Source: Leuconostoc lactis KCTC 3528 = DSM 20202
GTDB taxonomy: Bacteria > Bacillota > Bacilli > Lactobacillales > Lactobacillaceae
Direction of reading: 5' to 3'
NCBI RefSeq assembly: GCF_014651235.1
Contig: NZ_BMWM01000017.1
Span: 1-35,771 of the forward strand
DNA length: 35,771 nucleotides
Of this stretch, positions 1 to 8,369 are shown piece after piece. How positions within the stretch are numbered: position 1 is the first letter of the stretch; each line of letters starts with the position of its first letter. Both the position numbers and the translations under genes were made by a program. The notes under the pieces are model-generated. The model saw only the letters and a list, made by a program, of their open reading frames with translations, had not been told where the DNA came from and did no database searches.

Positions 1-110
1 CCGGTAGAATACCGACAAATGGCCGCTTGATTAGCTAAAATATTTTACTTTAACTTTTTGGGTACACCACAATTTGCTTGAGCTTTTTATTTGTCAATTG
101 GCGGGTGAGT

Positions 111-139
111 TTGTCATTGCTTATAACGAATGTGATAAT
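111..139 (+). promoter_or_regulatory. Promoter of the glnP-glnQ operon
   Basis: TTGTCA (111-116), a 17-nt spacer and GATAAT (134-139), with TG one base upstream of the -10 (extended -10). The predicted start of transcription is near 146, about 57 nt upstream of the first gene. This is a close match to a housekeeping sigma-factor promoter. A second TTGTCA at 91-96 has no well-placed -10. Nothing else recognisable is seen in bases 1-110. Confidence 0.7.
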
Positions 140-140
140 C

Positions 141-164
141 ATGTCATGTAAGCTCACATGACAT
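141..164. repeat. 9-bp perfect inverted repeat at the predicted transcription start
   Basis: ATGTCATGT (141-149), six bases, ACATGACAT (156-164). It starts directly after the -10 element, so it spans the predicted transcription start. That placement fits an operator for a repressor of the amino-acid transporter operon, or a 5' hairpin in the leader. No specific regulator can be named from the sequence. Confidence 0.6.
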
Positions 165-202
165 CACTGGACACTGGTTGGGTTTGATAGAATAAACTTA
201 TT

Positions 203-1651
203 ATGGAAAAGATGAAAAAATATTTGTTAATTGTGGCGATAGCTTTGCTATCGTTTGTCGGATTTGGGCTGAACGCACATGCTGCTGAGAAGCCAAATTA
301 TGTGATTACAACGGATGCGACTTATCCACCGTTTGATTTCCAAGATAAAAATGGACAATACACTGGTATTGACCAAGAAATCTTGAAAACGATTGCTGAG
401 CGCGAAGGTTTTACCTACACGTTGAAGCCGATGAGTTTTAATTCTGCGACTCAGTCTGTTGCTTCAGATCAGGCGGATGCGGTGATGGCGGGGATGTCCA
501 TCACTGATGAACGTAAGAATGTTTTTGACTTTGGGACACCTTATTACCGTTCTGGTATTGGTTGGGCCGTTAAAAAAGGGTCAAACATCAAGTCACTAAA
601 AGATTTGAAGGGCAAAACCGTTGCAATTAAGACAGGGACGTCTGGTGCAGAATATGCATTGTCAATCCAAAAAAAGTATGGCTTTAAAGTGGTCTATTTC
701 AATGATTCAGACACCCTTTATAATGATGTGATTAATGATAATTCGCAAGCCACTTTCGGTGATTTGCCAGTCATTCAATATGCCGTTAAAAACGGAACAG
801 CCTTAAAGGTGATGAATCCAAAGTCACCAATTCAAGCGGGTTGGTATGGTTTTGCCGTTAAAAAGGGTAAGAATGCGCAATTATTGGCCGACTTCAATAA
901 GGGCTTTGCAGCCATTAAAGAAGACGGGACTTACGATAAAATTGTGGCCAAGTATTTAGGTGCTAGTGCAGCAACCTTTACCGGTAGTAAGAAAGATAAC
1001 AACACAGTTTGGGGCATTTTGAAGGCCAACAAGATGGCCTTCCTACAAGGACTTTGGGAAACGATTGTGTTGACTGTCTTTGGGATTGTGTTGGCCTCAA
1101 TTTGGGGTATTATTTTAGGTGTCATGGGTGTTAGCCAAAATGGCTTTGTTCGTGGTATTTCAAGTACAATTATTTATATTTTCCGTGGTTTGCCACTGAT
1201 GGTCTTGGCCTTCTTTATTTACATTGGGTTGCCAGGGGTTATTGGTATGAAAATTCCGGCCGTAACGGCAGGAATTTTGACGCTGGTCTTAAACGAAGGG
1301 GCTTATACGGGTGCGTTCGTCCGTGGTGGCTTTGAAGCCGTTGATCGCGGCCAGATGGAAGCGGCGCGTTCCTTGGGCTTGCCATATAGTCGTGCGATGC
1401 GCCGGGTAATTATGCCACAAGGGATTCGGATTATGATCCCAAGTTTCATTAACCAATTTATTATTACTTTGAAGGATACATCAATTTTGTCAGCCATTGG
1501 TATCTTGGAATTGACACAAACAGGTAGTTTGATTGTGTCTCGTAATTCTCAAGGATTCCGCGTTTGGGCCATTGTCGCTGTGATATACTTAATTGTAATT
1601 ACGTTACTCACATGGTTGAGTAATTGGGTAGAAAAGAGGATTCACGCATGA
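203..1651 (+). CDS. glnP: Amino-acid ABC transporter, substrate-binding protein fused to permease (GlnP-like)
   Basis: Membrane component of a polar amino-acid importer, probably glutamine/glutamate type; the exact substrate is not readable from sequence. The N-terminus is a signal peptide or anchor ending near AHA-AE. A family-3 solute-binding domain (about residues 30-260) opens with the typical [11 protein letters not shown]. The permease domain (about 275-480) carries the EAARSLG coupling motif. One binding domain is present, whereas lactococcal GlnP has two. Start choice is uncertain: ATG 203 has no good ribosome binding site, while ATG 212 has GGAAAAG just upstream. Its stop overlaps the start of the ATPase gene (ATGA), so the two are translationally coupled. 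No cysteine is present. A paralogue lies at 2498-3943. Confidence 0.9.
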   Translation: MEKMKKYLLIVAIALLSFVGFGLNAHAAEKPNYVITTDATYPPFDFQDKNGQYTGIDQEILKTIAEREGFTYTLKPMSFNSATQSVASDQADAVMAGMSITDERKNVFDFGTPYYRSGIGWAVKKGSNIKSLKDLKGKTVAIKTGTSGAEYALSIQKKYGFKVVYFNDSDTLYNDVINDNSQATFGDLPVIQYAVKNGTALKVMNPKSPIQAGWYGFAVKKGKNAQLLADFNKGFAAIKEDGTYDKIVAKYLGASAATFTGSKKDNNTVWGILKANKMAFLQGLWETIVLTVFGIVLASIWGIILGVMGVSQNGFVRGISSTIIYIFRGLPLMVLAFFIYIGLPGVIGMKIPAVTAGILTLVLNEGAYTGAFVRGGFEAVDRGQMEAARSLGLPYSRAMRRVIMPQGIRIMIPSFINQFIITLKDTSILSAIGILELTQTGSLIVSRNSQGFRVWAIVAVIYLIVITLLTWLSNWVEKRIHA

Positions 1652-2400
1652 GTGATGCGCAAACAAAAGTAAAAGTCCATGTTGAAAATGTTAACAAGTC
1701 ATATGGTGATAACCATGTCTTGCGAGATATTTCATTGGACGTTTCTGAAAATGAAGTGGTGGTTATGATTGGCCCTTCAGGATCAGGTAAGTCAACTTTC
1801 TTACGGATGTTGAATCAGTTAGAAACACCAGATAACGGCACGATCATTGTTGACGGCTTTAATATTTCTGATAAGGCAACAGACATTAACAAAGTGCGTG
1901 AAAATATTGGGATGGTTTTCCAAAACTTTAACCTCTTTAATAATTACACGGTACTTGAAAATATCATGTTGGCACCAGTTGAATTAGGCAAGTTAGACAA
2001 GGCAGCTGCCGAGAAGAAAGCCCGTGAATTACTTGAAACAGTTGGCTTGAGTGATAAAGCTGATATGTCAGTTAATTCATTATCTGGTGGTCAAAAGCAA
2101 CGTATCGCCATTGCTCGTGCGTTGGCCATGTCACCAGATATTATGTTGTTTGATGAACCAACATCAGCCCTGGATCCAGAAATGGTCGGGGATGTGTTGA
2201 ACGTCATGAAAGATTTAGCGGTTTCTGGGATGACGATGATTATCGTGACACACGAAATGGGCTTTGCAAAGCAAGTCGCCGATCGCGTTGTTTTCTTTGA
2301 ATCAGGTAAGATTCAAGAATCTGGCACACCAGAAGAAGTCTTTAACGCACCTAAAAATGCACGTTTGCAAGAATTTTTGAGCAAAGTCATGCAAGCCTAA
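1648..2400 (+). CDS. glnQ: Amino-acid ABC transporter ATP-binding protein
   Basis: Cytoplasmic ATPase that powers the GlnP-type permease, 250 residues, full length for the family. Visible motifs are Walker [10 protein letters not shown] (42-50), signature LSGGQ (145-149), Walker B IMLFDE (165-170) and switch His202. The ATG at 1648 overlaps the upstream stop as ATGA and has AGAGG upstream. A TTG at 1624 would add eight residues but lies inside the permease gene and is not needed. It is the only matching ATPase here, so it probably serves both GlnP paralogues; that is inference. Confidence 0.93.
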   Translation: MSDAQTKVKVHVENVNKSYGDNHVLRDISLDVSENEVVVMIGPSGSGKSTFLRMLNQLETPDNGTIIVDGFNISDKATDINKVRENIGMVFQNFNLFNNYTVLENIMLAPVELGKLDKAAAEKKARELLETVGLSDKADMSVNSLSGGQKQRIAIARALAMSPDIMLFDEPTSALDPEMVGDVLNVMKDLAVSGMTMIIVTHEMGFAKQVADRVVFFESGKIQESGTPEEVFNAPKNARLQEFLSKVMQA

Positions 2401-2446
2401 TGGGTTTGATAGACATTCTCACAATTGCACGTGCAACAAACGATTG

Positions 2447-2475
2447 AAAAAGCCGACCGTTTGGTCGACTTTTTT
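2447..2475 (+). terminator. Intrinsic terminator between glnQ and the second glnP
   Basis: AAAAAG-C-CGACC, loop GTTT, GGTCG-A-CTTTTTT. The stem has one mismatch and pairs an A tract with the T tract. Only about 20 nt separate it from the next start codon and no promoter fits in between. The downstream glnP paralogue therefore depends on readthrough or on a promoter further upstream. Confidence 0.8.
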
Positions 2476-2497
2476 GTAATGTAGGAAGAGAATTTTA

Positions 2498-3943
2498 ATG
2501 ATCATGTTAAAAAGATACATTTTAGGGCTGGCAACATTAGTCATGTTTTTTCTGATGACGCCAATCGCGTCAGCTGATAAACCACACTACACCATTACGA
2601 CAGATGCAACCTATGCGCCGTTCACGTTTCAAGATAAAAATAATCGTTATGTCGGCATTGAACAAGACATGATGAAAGCCATTGCCGAACGAGAAGGGTT
2701 TACTTATACTATGAAGCCCATGAGCTTCAATTCTGCGGCGCAACTGGTCTCAAACGGACAAGCTGACGGAATTATTGCTGGTATGTCTATTACACCAGAA
2801 CGGCGTCAAGTTTATGACTTTTCAACCCCTTATTACAAAACAGGGGTGGCCTGGATTGTTAAAAAAGACAGCAAAATTAAATCACTGGCAGATTTAAAAG
2901 GGCAAACTGTGGCTTTAAAGACGGGAACGGCAGCGTCTGAATATGGCCTATCGCTACAGAAAAAATATGGTTTTCAGGTCAAATATTTCAACGATACCGA
3001 TACTATGTATAATGATGTGGCAGTTGGTAATTCGGCGGCCACATTTGAAGATATGCCCGTCATTCAATATGCGATTAAAAATGGCATGGCCTTAAAGGTT
3101 ATGAACCCAGATCAACCTGGTAACGCTGGGTCTTATGGTTTCGCAGTTGAAAAAGGCAAAAACAAAGCCCTCTTAGCAGCCTTTAATCGTGGTTTTGCTG
3201 CCATCAAAAAAGATGGCACGTACGATAAAATTGTGACGAAGTATTTGGGTGCCCGGCAAGCAACGTTCTCTGGCACTAAAAGTGATAACAGCACTGTGCT
3301 TGGAATTTTACGGACCAATAAGACAGCGCTGCTCAACGGTTTGTGGCAGACCATTGTGTTGACCGTGATTGCGATTATTTTTGCCTCAATCTGGGGTATT
3401 TTACTCGGTATCATGGGTGTGAGTCAATTTAGCTGGGTGCGGGGAATTGCAACCACAATTATTTACATTTTTCGTGGCCTACCATTGATGGTCTTAGCGT
3501 TCTTTATTTATATTGGGTTGCCTGGTTTAACTGGAGTGAAAATACCAGCCTTTACAGCGGGTATCATCACGCTGATTCTAAATGAAGGCGCTTATACAGG
3601 GGCGTTTGTTCGTGGTGGCTTTGAAGCTGTTAACCGTGGGCAAATGGAAGCTGCGCGGTCGTTGGGCTTGTCTTATAGTCAGGCCATGCGTCGGGTTGTG
3701 ATGCCGCAGGGGCTGCGCATTATGGTGCCAAGTTTCATCAACCAATTCATTATTACCTTAAAAGATACGTCGATTCTATCAGCCATTGGGTTGCTCGAAT
3801 TAACGCAGACAGGTTCTTTGATTGTGGCGCGTAATTCGCAAGGTTTTCGTGTCTGGGCAATCATTGGGGTCATGTATCTCATTTTGATTACGTTGTTGAC
3901 TTGGTTTAGTCGCTGGGTTGAAAAACGCATGACTGCAAAATAA
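2498..3943 (+). CDS. Second GlnP-like substrate-binding protein/permease fusion
   Basis: Paralogue of the first gene with the same architecture: signal segment (about 1-26, cleavage near ASA-DK), family-3 solute-binding domain opening with ITTDATYAPFTFQDKN, and a C-terminal permease domain with EAARSLG. The two proteins are nearly collinear and share long identical stretches, mostly in the permease half, while the binding half differs more. This suggests tandem duplication followed by change in ligand preference. No second ATPase gene accompanies it, so sharing of GlnQ is likely. ATG 2498 follows AGGAAGAG at a slightly long spacing; ATG 2504 is possible. Expression probably relies on readthrough of the terminator at 2447-2475. 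Confidence 0.9.
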   Translation: MIMLKRYILGLATLVMFFLMTPIASADKPHYTITTDATYAPFTFQDKNNRYVGIEQDMMKAIAEREGFTYTMKPMSFNSAAQLVSNGQADGIIAGMSITPERRQVYDFSTPYYKTGVAWIVKKDSKIKSLADLKGQTVALKTGTAASEYGLSLQKKYGFQVKYFNDTDTMYNDVAVGNSAATFEDMPVIQYAIKNGMALKVMNPDQPGNAGSYGFAVEKGKNKALLAAFNRGFAAIKKDGTYDKIVTKYLGARQATFSGTKSDNSTVLGILRTNKTALLNGLWQTIVLTVIAIIFASIWGILLGIMGVSQFSWVRGIATTIIYIFRGLPLMVLAFFIYIGLPGLTGVKIPAFTAGIITLILNEGAYTGAFVRGGFEAVNRGQMEAARSLGLSYSQAMRRVVMPQGLRIMVPSFINQFIITLKDTSILSAIGLLELTQTGSLIVARNSQGFRVWAIIGVMYLILITLLTWFSRWVEKRMTAK

Positions 3944-3998
3944 ACATCAAAAACACTTCCTATTCGTATGATGAATAGGAGGTGTTTTTTTGATGTTT
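3942..3998 (+). terminator. Terminator hairpin that also contains the coiA ribosome binding site and start codon
   Basis: The inner stem pairs 3949-3965 with 3973-3989 (17 bp, one G-T pair, 7-nt loop), followed by a run of seven T. After a 2-nt bulge, seven more pairs join 3942-3948 to 3992-3998. The 3' arm contains the Shine-Dalgarno sequence AGGAGGTG (3977-3984) and the extension covers the coiA ATG (3993-3995). The 5' end overlaps the stop codon of the upstream gene. It can act both as terminator for the transporter gene and as a lid on coiA translation. Confidence 0.8.
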
Positions 3999-5021
3999 AT
4001 CGCACAAGACAAGCAAGGCACGTATGTGCAAGCTAATGTCGCTGGGACAACCGGTGAGTTTTACTGTCCTGGTTGTTTGGCACCGGTCTACTTACGTCAG
4101 GGAGAGATTAAGCAACCGCATTTTGCACATCGCGCGGGTGCGCAGTGCCACACTTTCTCAGACAATGAAACACCGCAACATTTAGCTGGGAAATTACAAT
4201 TGGCAACTTACTGTCAAAAATTCGGGCAAGTCACTTTGGAAGCAGTTATTCCGGCTATCAACCAACGACCTGACATTTTAATCACCCGCGCACATCAGCG
4301 TATTGCCATTGAATATCAGTGTAGTCCAATCTCACAACAACGTTTAGATGAGCGGAATGCGGGCTACCGCCAACAGCACATTACCGTGATTTGGATTTTA
4401 GGCGCCACTTATTATCAGGCTAAAATGGCGCAACGCACGATTGTTAAATTTTTAGCCAATCAGCAGTTGTGCTTTTATTTACCTGATACGCAAAAATTTT
4501 ATCACCGCGCCCATTTTGAAAAACCAGATTTTGGTCGGGTTAATTACAGTGAAATTGTCAGCACGCAGTTGTTGACAACAGTACCAAAGCACAAACAACG
4601 AAGCCTAGATGTGGTGCAACAAATTTACAAACTGCAACAACTCATCGCGCAAAAACGGGTGGATCAGCGCTTGATTACCTATCTTTATTTGCAACAACGT
4701 TTATTATTGCAGACACCGCTCTGGATTCATCTGGGGCAAACCTTTGGTCTGACGATCAGCAATTGGCAGTGGCGGTTACAGAGTGTGTTAGTGTTAGAAA
4801 AAATTGGCGTTGGCCATGTTTTGCATCAGCAGGTAATGCTGGCCAAACTAAAACCCTATGTTTTAGGGCATCCCACTTTTCAACAAGAACAAGTGATGGC
4901 ATTATTGCAAGAAATGGTGGCGCAGCACTTTATTGTGCAGCGTGGTGCTTATTTCTTAGTTATTGAATTACCGGTGTGGTATGGGTCGTTGCGACAAAAA
5001 TTAGGTCAAGTGAGAAAATAG
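3993..5021 (+). CDS. coiA: Competence protein CoiA
   Basis: CoiA acts after DNA uptake in naturally competent Firmicutes, promoting recombination of incoming single-stranded DNA. The 342-residue protein has the typical N-terminal zinc-finger-like segment (C25, C28, H43, H46). A nuclease-like core follows, with RPDILI (D94) and IEYQCS (E107, Q109), the PD-(D/E)XK signature of the family. ATG 3993 is chosen because AGGAGGTG lies 8 nt upstream; a TTG at 3990 is too close. It is one of the few cysteine-containing proteins here. The start region is buried in a hairpin shared with the upstream terminator. Competence genes are often induced by an alternative sigma factor; no correctly oriented box for it was found. 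Confidence 0.88.
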   Translation: MFIAQDKQGTYVQANVAGTTGEFYCPGCLAPVYLRQGEIKQPHFAHRAGAQCHTFSDNETPQHLAGKLQLATYCQKFGQVTLEAVIPAINQRPDILITRAHQRIAIEYQCSPISQQRLDERNAGYRQQHITVIWILGATYYQAKMAQRTIVKFLANQQLCFYLPDTQKFYHRAHFEKPDFGRVNYSEIVSTQLLTTVPKHKQRSLDVVQQIYKLQQLIAQKRVDQRLITYLYLQQRLLLQTPLWIHLGQTFGLTISNWQWRLQSVLVLEKIGVGHVLHQQVMLAKLKPYVLGHPTFQQEQVMALLQEMVAQHFIVQRGAYFLVIELPVWYGSLRQKLGQVRK

Positions 5022-5045
5022 TGATAAAATAAAGTATGATATTTT

Positions 5046-5101
5046 AAGAAGGGAATGTTGGTGTCCACCGATCATATGCGTGACACTGACGTGTAATAAT
5101 A
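5046..5101 (+). promoter_or_regulatory. pepF leader: Shine-Dalgarno, hairpin, then start codon
   Basis: AAGAAGGGA (5046-5054) is directly followed by a hairpin pairing 5055-5065 with 5082-5092 (11 pairs, 4 of them G-T or T-G wobbles or end pairs, core GTGTC/GACAC). Nine bases then precede the pepF ATG (5102). Looping out the hairpin gives normal spacing. The alternative is a leader ORF from ATG 5055 or GTG 5061 to the TAA at 5094-5096, which ends 5 nt before pepF and could couple translation. A possible -10 TATGAT lies at 5035-5040 without a clear -35. Confidence 0.5.
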
Positions 5102-6892
5102 ATGGCACAACTACAACGCGATGAAGTACCTGAAGAGTTAACTTGGGATTTGACCTCCATTTTTGCAACTGATGATGATTGGGAAACAGCCTATGATGCG
5201 CTGCATCAAGGCGCGCAGGCGCTGAAGCAATTTGTGGGGCATGTTGGTGATTCAGCCCAAACGTTGCAAGCAGCACTGGAAGCCGATCTTGATTTGGAAC
5301 GTCAATTAGAAAAAGTCTATGTCTATGCGCACCAAATTTATGATCAAGATACGACGAATCAAAAATATGCCGCTTTTAATAGCCGTGCGCAAGCACTTTG
5401 GTCTGAAGTCAGTGAAGCAACAGCTTACTTCCAACCAGAAGTGTTGAATATTCCAGAAGAAACGTTGGCGAACTATTTGAAGACGGCAGGGTTGCAACCT
5501 TACCAACATTTATTTGATCAAATTCTGGCGCAAAAGCCTTACACTTTGCCAGCAGAACAGGAAGCACTGCTGGCTGGAGCTGGGGATATTTTTAACGCTT
5601 CCGAGAACACTTTTGGTGCGTTAGATAACTCAGACATGACGTTTGGGGATGTCCATACTGAAACGGGTGAAGTGGTGCCATTGACAAATGGCCTTTACAG
5701 TCTGTTGTTGGAATCTAAGTCACGTGAATTACGTCAAGAAGCGTTTGAAACCTTGTACGATAGTTACATTGCCTTGCAAAACACTTTCGCGTCAACGTTA
5801 TCGTCACATGTCAAAGGCCATAATTATTTAGCGAAAGTGCGTCACTATCGCTCAGCGCGGGAAGCAGCCATTTTACCACACAGCCTACCAACATCAGTAT
5901 TTGAAACGTTGCGTGAAACGGTTGATGCCAATTTGCCATTGTTGCATCGCTTTGTATCACTCCGTAAGCAAGTTTTGGGTGTTGACGATGTGCACTCATA
6001 CGACCTCTACGTACCGTTGGTCGATGAGATTGATTTTGATGTCACTTATGACAAAGCCAAAGACATTGTGTTGGCCGCTTTGGCACCATTAGGACCAGAC
6101 TATATTGCCGTGGTTAAAAAGGCCTTTGACGAACGCTGGATTGATGTGGTGGAAAATAAGGGCAAGCGGACTGGTGCGTATTCAAGTGGCACCTATGACA
6201 CGAACCCCTTTATTTTGTTAAATTGGCAAAATAACTTAAATAACGTCTACACTTTGGCCCATGAAATGGGACACTCGGTGCATTCTTATTTGACTCGCCA
6301 AGCACAACCTTATCATTATGGTGATTACCCAATTTTCCTAGCTGAAATTGCGTCAACAACCAATGAAAGCCTACTGACGGATTATTTGTTAAAGACAAAT
6401 GATGATCCAAAATTCCAAGCTTATGTGTTGAATCAATATCTTGATGGCTTTAAGGGCACGGTATTCCGACAGACCCAATTTGCGGAATTTGAAGATTGGA
6501 TTCATGAACAAAGTGCCGCTGGAGTGGCGTTAACAGCTGACGCGATGAGTACGTACTATGCGGCATTGAACCAGAAGTACTATGGGCCAGATCTCTTCCC
6601 GGATGAAGAAATCGCGTATGAATGGGCCCGTATTCCACATTTCTACTACAATTATTATGTCTATCAGTATGCCACTGGTGAAGCCGCAGCGACGACTTTA
6701 GCTGATCGTATTTTGAACCAGAATGGGGCAGAAGCGTATAAAGACTACTTAAAGGCCGGTGCCTCAGACTATCCATTAGCCGTTATCGGCCAAGCAGGGG
6801 TTGATATGACGCAAGCGGATTATTTGAAGGAAGCCTTTGGCGTGTTTGAAAAGCGTCTCGATCAGTTGACAGATTTGTTAGTTCACAAGTAA
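5102..6892 (+). CDS. pepF: Oligoendopeptidase F (M3B zinc metallopeptidase)
   Basis: Cytoplasmic metalloendopeptidase that cuts medium-length peptides, part of peptide nutrition in lactic acid bacteria. 596 residues, normal for the family. The zinc site HEMGH is at 387-391, with the third ligand probably E416 in FLAEIAST. The N-terminus (EVPEELTWDLTSIF) matches the usual PepF start. A stop codon in frame at 5087-5089 rules out an earlier start. No Shine-Dalgarno sequence is within normal distance of ATG 5102; the only candidate lies beyond a hairpin. The protein contains no cysteine. It appears to be transcribed separately from coiA. Confidence 0.95.
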   Translation: MAQLQRDEVPEELTWDLTSIFATDDDWETAYDALHQGAQALKQFVGHVGDSAQTLQAALEADLDLERQLEKVYVYAHQIYDQDTTNQKYAAFNSRAQALWSEVSEATAYFQPEVLNIPEETLANYLKTAGLQPYQHLFDQILAQKPYTLPAEQEALLAGAGDIFNASENTFGALDNSDMTFGDVHTETGEVVPLTNGLYSLLLESKSRELRQEAFETLYDSYIALQNTFASTLSSHVKGHNYLAKVRHYRSAREAAILPHSLPTSVFETLRETVDANLPLLHRFVSLRKQVLGVDDVHSYDLYVPLVDEIDFDVTYDKAKDIVLAALAPLGPDYIAVVKKAFDERWIDVVENKGKRTGAYSSGTYDTNPFILLNWQNNLNNVYTLAHEMGHSVHSYLTRQAQPYHYGDYPIFLAEIASTTNESLLTDYLLKTNDDPKFQAYVLNQYLDGFKGTVFRQTQFAEFEDWIHEQSAAGVALTADAMSTYYAALNQKYYGPDLFPDEEIAYEWARIPHFYYNYYVYQYATGEAAATTLADRILNQNGAEAYKDYLKAGASDYPLAVIGQAGVDMTQADYLKEAFGVFEKRLDQLTDLLVHK

Positions 6893-6927
6893 CCACATTG
6901 ATCTGTCTTATGGTACTGCCATGTTTA

Positions 6928-6936
6928 TGGTAAAAT
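6928..6936 (+). promoter_or_regulatory. Extended -10 promoter of cdd
   Basis: TGGTAAAAT, an extended -10 element (TGn plus TAAAAT). No convincing -35 is seen, which is acceptable for extended -10 promoters. It lies about 30 nt upstream of the cdd start, in the gap after pepF. Confidence 0.5.
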
Positions 6937-6964
6937 GATAGGACAATAAATGGAGAACAACAAC

Positions 6965-7363
6965 ATGCAAACGACACCGCCCGAAGAATTAGTGGCTGTT
7001 GCGCTTGAAGCGCTTGACGAAACTTATACACCGTATTCACATTTTCCAGTGGGTGCTGCGTTATTGACAGCATCAGGTACTGTGTTTAAAGGGATTAACA
7101 TCGAAAATGTCTCTTTTGGTCTCACCAATTGTGCAGAACGTACTGCTATTTTTAGTGCCATGGCAGCTGGTCATCGCCAGTTTGCTGGTTTAGTAGTTGC
7201 CGGGCGCACAAGTGAGCCAATTGCCCCTTGTGGTGCATGTCGACAAGTCATGGTCGAACTTTTCCCATCCGACATGCCAATTTGGTTGATTAATGATACT
7301 GGCAAAAGTGTGCAAACGACGATTGCGGATTTAATGCCAGGGTCATTTAACGCACTGGCGTAG
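6965..7363 (+). CDS. cdd: Cytidine deaminase
   Basis: Converts cytidine and deoxycytidine to uridine and deoxyuridine in pyrimidine salvage. The 132 residues fit the small tetrameric class. The zinc and catalytic motif C56-A57-E58 and the second motif P-C89-G-A-C92 are intact, so unlike several other enzymes here it keeps all zinc cysteines. ATG 6965 is chosen because GGAG (6952-6955) lies 9 nt upstream; ATG 6950 would place that sequence inside the gene. It is followed by a separately initiated dehydrogenase gene. Confidence 0.93.
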   Translation: MQTTPPEELVAVALEALDETYTPYSHFPVGAALLTASGTVFKGINIENVSFGLTNCAERTAIFSAMAAGHRQFAGLVVAGRTSEPIAPCGACRQVMVELFPSDMPIWLINDTGKSVQTTIADLMPGSFNALA

Positions 7364-7410
7364 TATCACGCTGATACGTCGCTTAAAAGTACTGACTTGA
7401 AGGAGAGCAT

Positions 7411-8334
7411 ATGCAAAAGCAAAAAGTACTCGTTTTTGACGGCACAGCACAAGCCGCAATTGATTATTTAAAAGCCCATGATTTAGAAGTGATTTCAAAT
7501 CCACAACAATCAGATGCCGATTTTCTTGCCGCAGCTGATGTAGATGCGGTGATTTTAATGATGCATCCGCTATCCGAGCAACTATTATCACAGATGCCAA
7601 ATCTTAAAGTGATTGCGCGTTATGGTGTGGGCTATGACAATGTTGATTTGGCCGATGCAACGGCACATGATATTGTTGTCACCAATACGCCAGGGGCGAA
7701 TGCAACGGCGGTTGCGGAAACGGCTGTCATGCATATGTTGATGGCTGGACGTTATTTCTATCAACAACGACAGAGCATTACTGACCCCAACGTGCCAAAT
7801 GGGACGGGGCAAGAAGTTTCGCATAAGACAGTCGGCATTATTGGTTTTGGGGCTATTGGTCAAAAAATTGATGAATTGCTGACGGGATTTGATGTCAACG
7901 TGCTAGCCTATGCCCGACATGACAAACCTGTCAAAAACGGGCGTATGGCCACGTTAGACGAGATCTATACGACAGCAGACTATATTATCTTGGCCTTGCC
8001 AGCAACGCCAGCAACGCAACATATGATTGATACGGCTGTTTTCAAGAAAATGAAAAGCAATGCCGTCTTAATTAACATTGCGCGTGGGGCAGTCGTAGAC
8101 GAAGCGGCCTTAATTGCCGCCTTGAAGACAGGTGAGATTGCTGGTGCGGGGCTAGATGTGGTCACGGTTGAACCAGTTGCACCAGATAATGAATTATTAA
8201 CATTACCAAATGTTTTTGTCACACCACACGTGGCGGCAAAATCAGTTGAAGCGTTTGATGCGGTTGGGTTAGCGGCAGCACAAGAAGTTGTGCGTGTCTT
8301 AAACGGTGAAGCACCAAAAAACCAAGTCAATTAA
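7411..8334 (+). CDS. D-isomer-specific 2-hydroxyacid dehydrogenase (SerA/PGDH-like)
   Basis: NAD(P)-dependent dehydrogenase of the phosphoglycerate dehydrogenase type, 307 residues, without a C-terminal ACT domain. The nucleotide-binding motif GFGAIG is at 145-150, and the catalytic Arg-Glu-His are visible as R225 (NIARGA), E254 (VEPVA) and H273 (TPHVAA). It may make 3-phosphohydroxypyruvate for serine or reduce another 2-oxoacid; no serC or serB lies nearby, so the substrate is open. AAGGAG sits 6-7 nt upstream of the ATG. The gene ends at a terminator shared with the convergent repressor gene. Confidence 0.85.
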   Translation: MQKQKVLVFDGTAQAAIDYLKAHDLEVISNPQQSDADFLAAADVDAVILMMHPLSEQLLSQMPNLKVIARYGVGYDNVDLADATAHDIVVTNTPGANATAVAETAVMHMLMAGRYFYQQRQSITDPNVPNGTGQEVSHKTVGIIGFGAIGQKIDELLTGFDVNVLAYARHDKPVKNGRMATLDEIYTTADYIILALPATPATQHMIDTAVFKKMKSNAVLINIARGAVVDEAALIAALKTGEIAGAGLDVVTVEPVAPDNELLTLPNVFVTPHVAAKSVEAFDAVGLAAAQEVVRVLNGEAPKNQVN

Positions 8335-8369
8335 AAAACACGTCGCCTTTTTAGGGCGACGTGTTTTTT
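8333..8369. terminator. Bidirectional terminator between convergent genes
   Basis: AAAAAACACGTCGCC, a short loop, then GGGCGACGTGTTTTTT. The long stem has A and T tracts on the two sides, so it can stop transcription from the dehydrogenase on + and the LacI-type gene on -. It overlaps both stop codons. Confidence 0.9.

Noticed and set aside
179-2413. 13-base repeat TGGGTTTGATAGA at 179-191 and 2401-2413
   Set aside because: A few identical 13-mers are expected by chance in 36 kb, and no further similarity extends from either copy.
2425-2436. Perfect 12-bp palindrome TTGCACGTGCAA after glnQ
   Set aside because: Several 12-bp palindromes are expected by chance in a window this long, and it is not placed at a promoter.
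3961-3968. TATTCGTA, reverse complement of the competence sigma-X box TACGAATA, beside coiA
   Set aside because: It is on the wrong strand for coiA and forms part of the terminator stem and loop, so it is more simply explained by the hairpin. No matching box was seen upstream of radC.
7980-8330. A 116-codon minus-strand frame over the 2-hydroxyacid dehydrogenase
   Set aside because: It is a shadow of a clear gene, low in complexity and without a plausible start site.
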